Source: Nemertoderma westbladi (lineage: Eukaryota > Xenacoelomorpha > Nemertodermatida > Nemertodermatidae). Taken from it: a DNA stretch of 64,000 bases. Positions within the stretch are counted from its first letter, which is position 1. Each line of letters opens with the position of its first letter. Below are positions 42,901 through 51,484 of this stretch, in pieces. The translations under genes were made by a program, and so were the position numbers. Under the pieces are notes generated by a model. That model had not been told where the DNA came from. It did not search any database and was given only the letters and a program-made list of their open reading frames with translations. The stretch covers positions 1 through 64,000 of the forward strand of contig JAUCBJ010006705.1 in NCBI GenBank assembly GCA_032718475.1, read 5' to 3'.

Positions 42901-43830
42901 GCGTACCACGGAACAGGCGTTTGAAGGGCTCGAGATTATCCCAAAAGCTTGGATGGTCATCCAGTACTCCACCGGTTTCTTATTGAGGTCTCCTTCAGGC
43001 CACCACAAAAATCGTAGACTATCTCGATCCCTATCCAGCGCTTTGACTTGTAAGAACATGCCTTCTATATCTGAGGCGAAAGCAATGGAGTATTGTCTTA
43101 ACCTTAATAATATTCCCAACAAGGATTGGAGTAAGTTGGGTCCGGGTAACAATTCAGAATTAAGGGATTGGCCCATATAGAGGGCGGAACCGTCAAACAC
43201 CACTCGTACTTCATGGGGTTTACCGGGTTTGGGAACGTAATGGTGAGTTAAGTAATACGTTCTCTCAGTTATAGGAGTTTCTTCAGGTACTAGCTCCGCA
43301 TATCCCTTGCTAATAAACTTCTTCAACTGTGTTTTATACATTTCTTTAGCTGAAGAATTTGCCGTAAGGCGTCGATGTAGTTGAGCAATTCTTTTCTCTG
43401 CCAAAGGTCTGTTGTTAATGAACTTTGGTTCTCGCTTTCGGAAAGGAAGTCCGATCTCATACCTACCTTGATCTTTAAGAAAACGAGTAGTTGTCGCTTG
43501 GATCTGCTTGGCTCTTTCTTCCTCCACCGATAGGGCCTTATCGTAGGAGTTGGGCTCTACGACCTCTTGAGTAAAGAATCTCACGGCGTGTTCATCCCGA
43601 GTCTTGGCATTATAACGTTCAATGACGTTATTAAGCTCGTCGTTATAGTCGTCTCGCTCAGATGGGTGAAGGAGTTGACATAAGTTCACTTGATTTTGCC
43701 AAGTCTCGCTTTCCTTAAGGAGATCGATGGCATTCTCCTCATCAAAGAGTTGATGTATATCGTCATTGTCTGAGGAGTATGGAGTTCCCTCAGTTGGATC
43801 GTCGAACTCACTGTTCTCAACTTCCCATTC
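39949..43830 (-). CDS. pol: Bel/Pao pol: reverse transcriptase, RNase H, integrase
   Basis: The frame continues the gag-protease frame across a TGA (43831-43833): 47 codons, then 1246 more, numbered here from the GTG at 43689. RT spans about residues 130-420: FDGSA block, motif A Asp207 (ASDIEGMF), motif B FGIISSPSNA, YMDD 286-289, LGLKWD. RNase H: Asp466 (FGDAS), Glu507 (PRAEL), Asp537 (WTDA), Asp583 (NPADIASRG). Integrase: H844, H849, C879, C882 zinc site; core with Asp977 (SDKGTNF) and Glu1027 (WERL). The position of the first catalytic Asp, in the G-V-D-x-x-G-P motif, is Tyr915 (codon 40945-40947). The C-terminal part fits the DUF5641 domain of Pao integrases. The frame has no other disruption. 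Confidence 0.92.
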   Translation of the reverse strand, partial: EWEVENSEFDDPTEGTPYSSDNDDIHQLFDEENAIDLLKESETWQNQVNLCQLLHPSERDDYNDELNNVIERYNAKTRDEHAVRFFTQEVVEPNSYDKALSVEEERAKQIQATTTRFLKDQGRYEIGLPFRKREPKFINNRPLAEKRIAQLHRRLTANSSAKEMYKTQLKKFISKGYAELVPEETPITERTYYLTHHYVPKPGKPHEVRVVFDGSALYMGQSLNSELLPGPNLLQSLLGILLRLRQYSIAFASDIEGMFLQVKALDRDRDSLRFLWWPEGDLNKKPVEYWMTIQAFGIISSPSNACSVVRTTADDNRDAFSKEVIDNIKRDIYMDDNLKSLPSVEEAIEVAKGTVECLKKGGFRLTKFTSNSREFLESIPVEDRGTKDLDLIKDDLPETKTLGLKWDTERDILFFQLKQRDNPVRTKRICLSILSTYFDPLGFISPVILIARSLVQQMWLENHSWDDPLKGELLKKWMKWEDSLPAIENFIISRSYFGHVLPTYSYQLHVFGDASDMGIGIVAYLRVETPDGIKVALVTSKALINNKLKVPRAELKAALYATAIGQNVTEQIDYPLEKTVYWTDALLVLEYITNEVCQFSVFVTNRVAIILSRTTMDQWRHCPGTINPADIASRGATPQELVDTPDWLGGPDFLYKEEEEWPPHLTTAEIRQAKGAEKVKPKTQASKSKLFKPTVDLSVLHTSGDEALDQKPTATNKLVVEIRDKDWKSGIPDISQGLSPLLQRAIHHYSSWNRLCKAVTYLKRCFHRHYSGMKTKGDTAPITSVQMHVIKDNPKYKLPDKFLKEKISYQEHDETNKQMLRLLQCYEDSDKYFLLLRNPQMRLRDRFSSTMIDGLIRVGGRLTNAPLSFDTKFPILIRNLEIQVKMIVDVHSKLYHAGRERVLSEIRTRYYFYKPRRALNQVLRNCIPCRKAFSRPLTQREAELPRERVSFYEPPFTNTGVYLFGPIEVYRARTIVKRWCVIFVCMTCRAIHLDMVNDLSTNSFLLSLRRQIARFGTSNTMRSDKGTNFIGANNEIKAYVKDWNQRQVDDQLRVTASSWTFNAADAPWWGGSWERLIRSMKTAFHFIVPCRAYLTDELLRTLMEEIAAYLNERPLMPVSSSPDSLEALTPAHFLLKKPVAMLPQSEITDGDEYCRQTWQLMQLLSRRFADHFEKHYLPTLQLRTKWFAQQENVSAGDMVLIVDVDLPRKRWQTGRIIETHISDDGLVRSVELVVMRRNFKKPGIVFETQQLNRPVGRLCLLERDRELSGNYGRQDTLPTTTSLIQQTSRDSPT

Positions 43831-46800
43831 TCACGCTTGATATACCTGATCTTTAGGTAATCTTTCCATTAGAGTTCTACGGGAAGGGCCAGTAAAGTAC
43901 CAACCTACTCTAGTTCTTCCCGCATAAACTTGTAGAGGTTGCGGTTGAGCAGGTCGTTTCTCCAATGTCTCGAGCGCTTCATGCGCATTTTGACCGATGA
44001 GTATTTGCACTCCAGGATAATCTGTCTGGAATCGAGGTATCTTAAGATGTTGGATGCTCTCATCCTCGTCCCAATTATAAAGGTCTGCTTGAGTAGTAGC
44101 GAAGTTCTTTATAGCCACCATTTTCACTGACCTTATGCTATGTTCTCCTAGTTCGTCCTGGGGGGTGGACAACGCACCTACATAATAATCCGCGGTTACT
44201 GTGGATTTCCAAACTTGCATAATTCCTGACATGTTTAGCTTAGTTCGGAACTTGGGTTGTCCATCGAATATGTCTTCGGCTAGATCTTTGTCGATGAATG
44301 TTCCTGTACTACCGGAGTCAAGGAGGGCGTTCACTACATAACTCCTTTTTGGTCCGTGGACCCTTACCTGTACCACAGGAAATTCTATAATCCCTACATT
44401 GGAAGTTGGCGCTTTCCAAGATGGTTGTCGATCAGAAGTAGTTAGAGCGAGGTCAATGTCTGTATCTTTTTCATAAATGAGTGCTCGATACACTGTGGTA
44501 TTTATCATGTAACAGGATTCGTTTTCGTCGGAGAACTCGTCTGTATAGAATCCTTCCATCTCAGATTGATCAGTGTCGTTCACATCACTGAATTGGACAT
44601 GTAGTTCGGAATCACTTACCTGACTCGGACTATTTCGCTCGAATTCAGTGTGCAACAAGATATGATGTTTCGCACCGCACTTGGCACATCTTGTGTCAGA
44701 GTAACAGGTTCGCCGTTGGTGTCCTTGTCTGAGGCAATTATAGCACAACCGCTTGTCCCACATGACTTCACGTCTCTCAGTTAATGATTTCTTTAGAAAT
44801 TCATCACACATATTTAAGCGATGGGTCCCATCACATAGCGCACATTTCGGTTTGATGTTACTTACCTTACTCTGTGTAACATTATGTACACTTGCTTTTT
44901 CTTCGGGCTTTCTCGCCTGAATTCTCTTGGGAGACGTAGGAGGAGTTTTTCTTACCTGTTCTCTCCTGTCATTTGTTCGAGACTTGAATTTACTTACCTG
45001 ATCTTTAGGCATTTTATTTACGTAATAAGATCTATCAGTGTCTTTTCTGCTATCTTCTCCTTGAGAAGTCTGGCTTTCGCCATCATCTGTATAACACACT
45101 GGTATTACCTTTCTCCTAGCGACGGGTTTTTCACTTACCTTGTTTTCCGGTGTCTTCTCTCTGGACAGTTTCAGGAGCTGTAATTTCACTTCTCCATCTA
45201 GGAATGACATGAGATCAGCCATGGTAGGGTCTCGTCGTTGTTGTTCCATCATATATAGCACTTTCTTATCCCAGCGTGTACCTACTCCACCCTTCGGTAA
45301 AGTAGAAGCCACTGCTCTAATAACCATAGCATTCTGATACTCATGAGACTTACCTAGCCAATCCAATTGTCTGCAGATCTCCTGAATCTCATCGGAAAAC
45401 TCTATAATTCCGCTGCTAATAAACTTTCGGGGCGCTACCAACTTTGCATACAAATACCCAGCTATGTTATTCCTATTACCATACCTGATGTTTAGTGTAT
45501 CCCAAACTTGTCTTAATCCGTCTGGATGTCCAATAAACTTTAACGCCATTAACTTGGGAGATCCTTCCAAGCACTCGATGAGGAATCTAAGTTTCTCTCC
45601 ATTAGATAGCACAGAGTTCTGTATGTTATCTTTGTAATATTCATTAAAAGGTAACCATTTCATCTCATCTCCATTGAACTTGACGATCTCTCCCACCTTT
45701 ACCGCTTGCCGGGCTTCGGTTCTAGCCATTTGACGCGTAAAACTTTCTTGGGCCATCGTGTTATTTAATATCGAGTTATCGGTATATAAATTTCTCGGAT
45801 TATGATCCGGTCTATAGGGAATATCATTATCAACAGGTCTATAATTACCCTTAATAGGGTTCACTATAGGAGTTTCTACTTCGCTAGCAGTATAGATGCG
45901 TGTAGGTTCCACACCTTGCGCATGAGATACTTCAGACCTAACAGGTTGACACATGGTTACAGGGGGTGGTGGTATACCCTTTTGTGCATTTACTAATTTA
46001 TCGCGTTCTAGCGCGATACTTTGCTGCACTTCTTGCAACTCTAATCTACTTTCCCTTACTGTGCCCTTGAATTGCTGAACGGTCTCCTGCATCTGTCCGA
46101 GCAGGAGATCCATCCCCCGTCGTCTCTCATCCACCCATTCAACCGCCGAAGCGGGATTCGCCAACGTTCTAGTGGGCGGACGAGATACAACGGGCGACAA
46201 ATCATGAATATTTCGCTCGGAGTCCAGGGCATGAACTGTCTCATGGGCTGTTCTGCTGGGCACAGGTAGCTTAGTGCTGTGCAAAGGGAATTGAGAGGTA
46301 GGTTCAGGGAGTACCGGTGTCTCTACGACCGAAAGGGTGGCTTCGGGAACAGACCTAACTATTTCGGGCTCATCTACTATAGTAGGGAGTCTCTCTATTG
46401 TAATTATTTGGTCTGTGGGTTCTGTACTACCTAAGTTGGTGTTATTTAGTTGCCTTCTAACAGCTGGAGGCAAATCAGGCAATTTTTGACGGTGGGATGT
46501 TCTTTTACGTCTGCTTAGGCGAGATCGATTTCCTCCGCCTTCAGTGTCGGTGGTATCGCCTTCCTCAGATGATGTATAACCCTGTCTTTTGGGAGTAGAT
46601 CGATTCATCATCTGCATATTACTAGCTGTTAACTGTTTATTAAAGTTGTCTTGTTTCTCTTGAAGATTTTCCAACTCTAGTTGGGTTGTCTCTTCAGATG
46701 CCTTTCGTTCTGCTTCTGCCACTGCTATTTTTCTTTCCGCTTCGGCCGCCTTTCTTTCGGCTTCGACTGCTGCAGCTGCCACCTTTCTTTCCGCTTCGGC

Positions 46801-47201
46801 CGCCTTTCTTTCGGCTTCGACTGCTGCAGCTGCCACCTTTCTTTCCGCTTCGGCCGCCTTTTTTTTGGCTTCTACTGCCTTTCTTTCGGCTTCTACTGCT
46901 GCAGCTGCCGCTTTTGCCTCTGCCGCTGCCGCTTTTGCCTCTGCCGCTGCCTCGGCCGCTTTCTTTCTGTCTTCTATACGTTTTTTCCTTACTTGTTCTT
47001 CTTGAACCTTAGCGATGCGGATGCTTTCATTGAATTTAGCTTGGTTCGCAGCTAACCTATCCACATCGATTGCATCCAACACACGCTGGGCTCCTTCACT
47101 ATTAGGGCTAAGTCCGTCCAACCTTCTCCTCAACTCTTCATCACCTACGAAACGCTGATAGTCTGACAGATAGATGTCAATGGCATCCCTCTTATGCGGT
47201 T
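43831..47201 (-). CDS. gag-pro: Bel/Pao gag-protease polyprotein
   Basis: The frame opens after a TGA near 47205 and overlaps the end of ORF1 by about 60 nt in the -1 frame. No ATG is seen early, so -1 frameshifting from ORF1 or a non-ATG start is needed. Counting from the codon at 47133: Ala/Glu/Lys-rich helical region 50-165 with near-repeats of AEAERKVAAAAVEAERKA, a coiled coil; Pro-rich linker; gag domain 480-650 of the DUF1759 type (VKFNGDEMKWLPFNEYY ... IRYGN); zinc knuckles at C764/C767/H771/C776, C797/C800/H805/C810 and C816/C819; aspartic protease with LLDSGST, catalytic Asp939. It ends at TGA 43831-43833, after which pol continues in the same frame. The gag coats element RNA and the protease releases the parts. 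Confidence 0.88.
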
Positions 47202-48137
47202 TCTCTGCCGTGCTTCACTTTCCACTTGGGAAAAAGTAGCGTCTGTTGATTCTCCATGGGTTGAGCGCTCCTCCAGCTGAGCTTTCCACTGAGCTGTTCC
47301 TTGAACCTGGCGACTCACCCGTTGAAACCAAGTCTTTACGGCAACTTGCAACGACGTGTCTTGTCTTCTTTTAGAAGCCTCCTCAAAGGCCGATAAGATT
47401 AGTCTAATTCGCAGAATTCTTTCTCTAACTTGATAAAGCAGTTGTCCCTGCTCTTGAGGTCCTTGAGGTTGTTGAAACAGTTGTTTTTCTACTCGCTCCA
47501 TAGAGCTGAAGAATCCTTGTGCGTATCCGGCTGCAGACCTCTTCCATACAGCTGGATCGATGGTTTCCTTGGCTACTCCCATCCGGTGTATGTCTTCCCA
47601 GGCAGCTTCTGATAAATCAAACGGGAGACCGGGTCCAGGGAAGTTCCATTGCGACTCGACCATAGACTTCTGCTCTTCCCTTGTGTATCCCTCATAACTA
47701 TCTTTAGTTGATCGCTTACTTCTCGCCCAATCGATCTGGTGTTCTTCCACCGCGATCAATAACCTAGTGAGTACGGCTGCAGGAAGGATGAGAAGGGGAT
47801 CCGAATAAACCGCATCCGTCATCTTTGCTCCGCGCTCGGGTGTCAGCTCTACAGTATCTTCACTACTGGAGCTGTAGGGCCGCTGAGAAATAAGTTCTTG
47901 GCTCGCGGGTTGTTGCTGTTCCGCTGCTTCTTGGTCCCGCTTGACCTGAGCTCGAGTGCCTATGATAGACCTACGATGTCGGACCAGCCTAGGTTCTGTT
48001 ATTACTACTGGAGGGATGACCTTCCTCACAGTGGGAGGTGAACTGAACTTAGGACTAGACGGTTCTACACCTCTATCTGAGTCGCAGATAGTTACATCTA
48101 ATAAACTGTCTGACAGGTTCTGCTTAGTATCAGACAT
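47145..48137 (-). CDS. ORF1 upstream of gag (330 aa)
   Basis: It starts with ATG (MSDTKQNLSDSLLDVTICDS) and ends TAG at 47145-47147. The N-terminal 100 residues are disordered, rich in Ser, Pro and Gln. The rest is mostly predicted helix (LTRLLIAVEEHQIDWARSK ... VRERILRIRLILSAFEEASK). It contains no zinc knuckle or catalytic motif. The gag-protease frame starts inside its 3' end in the -1 frame, so ORF1 is probably the N-terminal (matrix-like) part of Gag, joined by frameshifting. A separate accessory protein is the alternative. Confidence 0.6.
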   Translation of the reverse strand: MSDTKQNLSDSLLDVTICDSDRGVEPSSPKFSSPPTVRKVIPPVVITEPRLVRHRRSIIGTRAQVKRDQEAAEQQQPASQELISQRPYSSSSEDTVELTPERGAKMTDAVYSDPLLILPAAVLTRLLIAVEEHQIDWARSKRSTKDSYEGYTREEQKSMVESQWNFPGPGLPFDLSEAAWEDIHRMGVAKETIDPAVWKRSAAGYAQGFFSSMERVEKQLFQQPQGPQEQGQLLYQVRERILRIRLILSAFEEASKRRQDTSLQVAVKTWFQRVSRQVQGTAQWKAQLEERSTHGESTDATFSQVESEARQRNRIRGMPLTSICQTISVS

Positions 48138-50320
48138 GTTTGTTTACACAGTTGAATGTCTACTGCTATTACAGTCTAAGTAAGTCTAGTAATTCAGTAT
48201 TAACTGCTAGCCTAGTAATTAATTACCGATACTGCTACTCAGTGTAGCGTGATATATAATATATTAGTATACCGGTATGCTTATAGTATATATAAGTATT
48301 ATTACAGACTAGGTTTTTCACAGAATACCGGTAGGTAATTTTAGCACAAATATATAAATATATAATAGGCCTATCGTGAATACCGGTATGCAGTTTACAC
48401 TTATAATGTATATATATAAGTATAATTACAGACTAGAATTAATTACAGAATACCGGTATGATTTCAGCACAAGTATATAAATATATAATAGGCCTATCGT
48501 AAATACCGGTATATCAATTATTTTAAATAATTGAATTTCTGAATTTTAAAGGTTACTTGGTTACTTTAACTTACTTTATTACCGTTATTTAAGCAGTAGT
48601 CCAACTGATATTGAGACCTAATTGTTATATGGCAGGCCTACTATTTATAAATCGTTTGAGTTGATTTATAATATATATATACCCGTTTAATGGGTTTTGT
48701 CAATGTTGAAATAAATGTTATTATTTCTGGGGGAGTCACTACACATAAGCTGTGCGCTCTCAGTGGAGTGCTACTTGTTAGACACTAAAACAAATAATTC
48801 TAATTTACCTAAGTTACTTAATACTACAAATTACGTACAATTCGGGTTGAGATTACAATCTCTAAATAAACACAAAAATTTAATTACAAATACACAAATA
48901 CAAATTTTTAGGGTAATTTTACAAGAAGTCTACTAACCAGCCTAACAAAGGGTTAGAATATCTGGTTATTACAACGGACAGGTTACTACGGTATTTGAAA
49001 ATAATAAGTAGTAGTAAATATACTGCGTTGTCCAGATAGGAAAATACCACCGCCTGACGACCTATAACCGTATCGCTATAGGTACTACGTTATGTATCAC
49101 GGAGTGTCCCTACCTAGAAGTTAATTACCGCGGTCTACCAGAACCAACGTGCCTATTAACCACTTTACAACACAAATACACTGCCTACACACTAATTGCT
49201 TTCGGAAAGCACTGTACACTAAACCCTAAATTAGGTACAAGTACTTGTATAACAAATAATCAGTAGTTAAAAATACTTGAACAGCCAAAAGAACCACGGT
49301 ATCTGCTGGAGTGACCGGTGCACAAAATCACCAGTCTTTACCTACGCCGAGCAGCCCGTATAGTACCGGGGTTAGTTTAACTATAACGGTATGTATAACA
49401 AACACAATTACTGTAGGAATAAACTTGGGGATATGAATGTTGCGAATAATCGCATAAACTCTGAATAATAAATATTACGCTACGCGTACAAACTACTCAA
49501 ACAAAATGCAGACCAAATACTGACAGACTACTATCAAGCTTAAACAAACTACGGTATATGTAGACTCCGAAATGGTTAAGTAGTATGCGTTCTAACCCAG
49601 TAGTACGACTTATTCTTTAGATGGGGGTTTACCTTACAGCAATGGCTGCCCCTACTTCCTAACCATTCTTTATCGGACAGATGCTTTACACACACCGAAA
49701 TTTCCTCAAACCCAACAGCAGCCAGACAACTATCCAGCCTACAAATTATCTAAATAAAATTATACGCTACCCGTACAAACTACACAAACAAAGTATAGAC
49801 CAAACGCTGGCAGACTCCTATCAAGCCTAAATAAACCACAGGACATGCAGACTCCGAAATGGTTAAGTAGTATGCGTTCTAACCCAGTAGTACGACTTAT
49901 TCTTTAGATGGGGGTTTACCTTACAGCAATGGATGCCCCTACTTCCTAACCGTTCTTTATCGGACATACACTCTACATGCACTGCAATCCGTTCAGACCT
50001 AATCAACAGTTAGCCAACAGTCAAGCCTACAAATTATCTGTACAATCTGAGCGGGCTTACACGCCTTCTGCTCAATACTGGCCTACAAATAAATAAAACT
50101 GACAGAAATAAGTAAGCTCCAAAAGAAACAAGGGGTGTACAGTCCCTAATCTCTTAAACAGCCTACCGGTATACAATACCACAATCGAATAATACTGCTG
50201 TACCTGTACCGTAAGTAGGTACCGGTCCGGATGATCAGGCAGTCAGGCCTACTGGTTACCGGTCGACCGGTACTTTCTACTAGATTGCTTACACCGCAAT
50301 CCAGAAGCAATATCTGTTAT
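48138..50320 (-). promoter_or_regulatory. Leader of the Bel/Pao element with two tandem duplications
   Basis: 2.2 kb between the 5' LTR and ORF1 without coding signal. A 287-bp unit occurs twice (about 49474-49760 and 49761-50050), both copies holding TCCGAAATGGTTAAGTAGTA and GATGGGGGTTTACC. A second region (about 48265-48515) repeats a 111-123-bp unit containing ATACCGGTAT and ATAATAGGCCTATCGT. Primer-binding and packaging sites should be here. I could not match the sequence next to the LTR (ATAACAGATATTGCTTCTGG on the element strand) to a tRNA end. Confidence 0.6.
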
Positions 50321-51479
50321 TGTTTGCGCTTTTGAAGACCTTTGACAGTTTAACCTGCCAAAATTAGAATGTCTTTTGGATGATAGATAGTCTTTAGCCT
50401 ATGACGAGTATTTAATACACTACATTAGCCGAAGCCAGTCTATGCGCAATCATTCACCCGTTGGATATACCCGGGAGACTGAGTTCGGAGCTTAATGATT
50501 GATGGTGTAAGCCTACTGTATTATTCGACTGATCGTAATATATAATCTCTGACAAATATTATTCACTTTCGGGAAATATCAACAGTTCCTTTAGGACGTG
50601 GCGCTCTAAATATGTAAACAGAGTTATGACTTAAACTAGACACAACGAAAAGGCTATAGATTCACGTATATGGCGCATTCTTTAGGAGATGCTTTGTTAT
50701 CAGTTACACTCATACACAATGCTGCACAATACTGCACACTAATCTGCCGACCTTCACTAAATTTGGTCACGTATAAAGAGAGCAACAGACAATTTATGTT
50801 GGGCATATGAAATAGCATTAGATTCACTTCAAACCACTTAACATAGGTCGCAATCGTTTATCTGTAACCGGTCTCTCTAACCTTTAGTATATCAAGAAGG
50901 TGGGGTGTCTGACTATTGATCAGTATTCCGATACAATATTTCATCAACAAATATAATGAATAACCGACAGCAAAAGCAGTAATATTAGTAATTTATGGAT
51001 AGTGAGTGAGTAAGTAAGTAGCTCGTTAACAGATATACGTTCTATAATTAAGCCTACTAATGTAAGACTAAAGACTGAAAACACGGAGGTGACAAAAGCC
51101 GATGTTCTTAGGCTCTGGGCAAAAACATAACACTGAACTACTGAGTTCTGTATACACCTCCAACACAGAGACAAAAAACGCTCTGATTGGTCAACCGAAC
51201 AACTAGAGAACAAAGAAACAAAGAAATGTCGACGTGGCAATATCAGCTGTTAGCCGTCGTCATGGTAGCGACACTGTTTTCAAGAGTATCTAGCTTATCG
51301 CGTCACGAGATTGCGGATTATGTCCTCTAAAGTACGAATACAGTGCAAATACAGAAGAAATGACTTTTATGTCCTCTAAAACACCAGTACAGCAAGGACA
51401 CGGCCTTTTTATGCCTGGTAAACCAACTACAGAGTACTTTAAGGGAAAATAACCGGTTAATGACGCAAAAGCTTTTACA
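50321..51479 (-). repeat. 5' LTR of the Bel/Pao element
   Basis: 1159 bp, TG...CA. It matches the 3' LTR except for seven single-base changes and one patch after TATATCAAG where this copy reads AAGGTGGGGTGT. The older LTR at 7485-8348 has a similar block (CCCCAATCTTCTTGATATA in the other orientation), so this version is ancestral. As the 5' LTR it should hold the promoter; the CCAATCAGAGCG box (near 51180-51191, reverse complement) is the clearest element. Confidence 0.93.
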
Positions 51480-51484
51480 AGGTA
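51480..51484. repeat. Target-site duplication, right copy (AGGTA)
   Basis: It follows directly after the CA that ends the 5' LTR and equals 32807-32811. Confidence 0.75.

Larger units (their letters stand above)
32812..51479 (-). mobile_element. Complete 18.7-kb Bel/Pao LTR retrotransposon inserted in the satellite
   Basis: Two nearly identical terminal repeats (32812-33971 and 50321-51479) in direct orientation end TG...CA and are flanked by AGGTA on both sides; the satellite continues beyond each. Between them on the minus strand lie gag-like, protease, RT, RNase H and integrase domains of Bel/Pao type, then two extra frames. The LTRs differ by seven substitutions plus one 12/13-bp patch, so insertion is recent. 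Bel/Pao elements are usually well under half this length; the excess is a long leader, ORF1, ORFX, ORFY and spacers. Two internal TGA codons in frame and one altered integrase residue are noted separately. Confidence 0.93.

Noticed and set aside
46681-47055. Plus-strand Cys/Phe/Leu-rich frames
   Set aside because: Mirror of the Ala/Glu/Lys-rich coiled-coil coding region on the minus strand.
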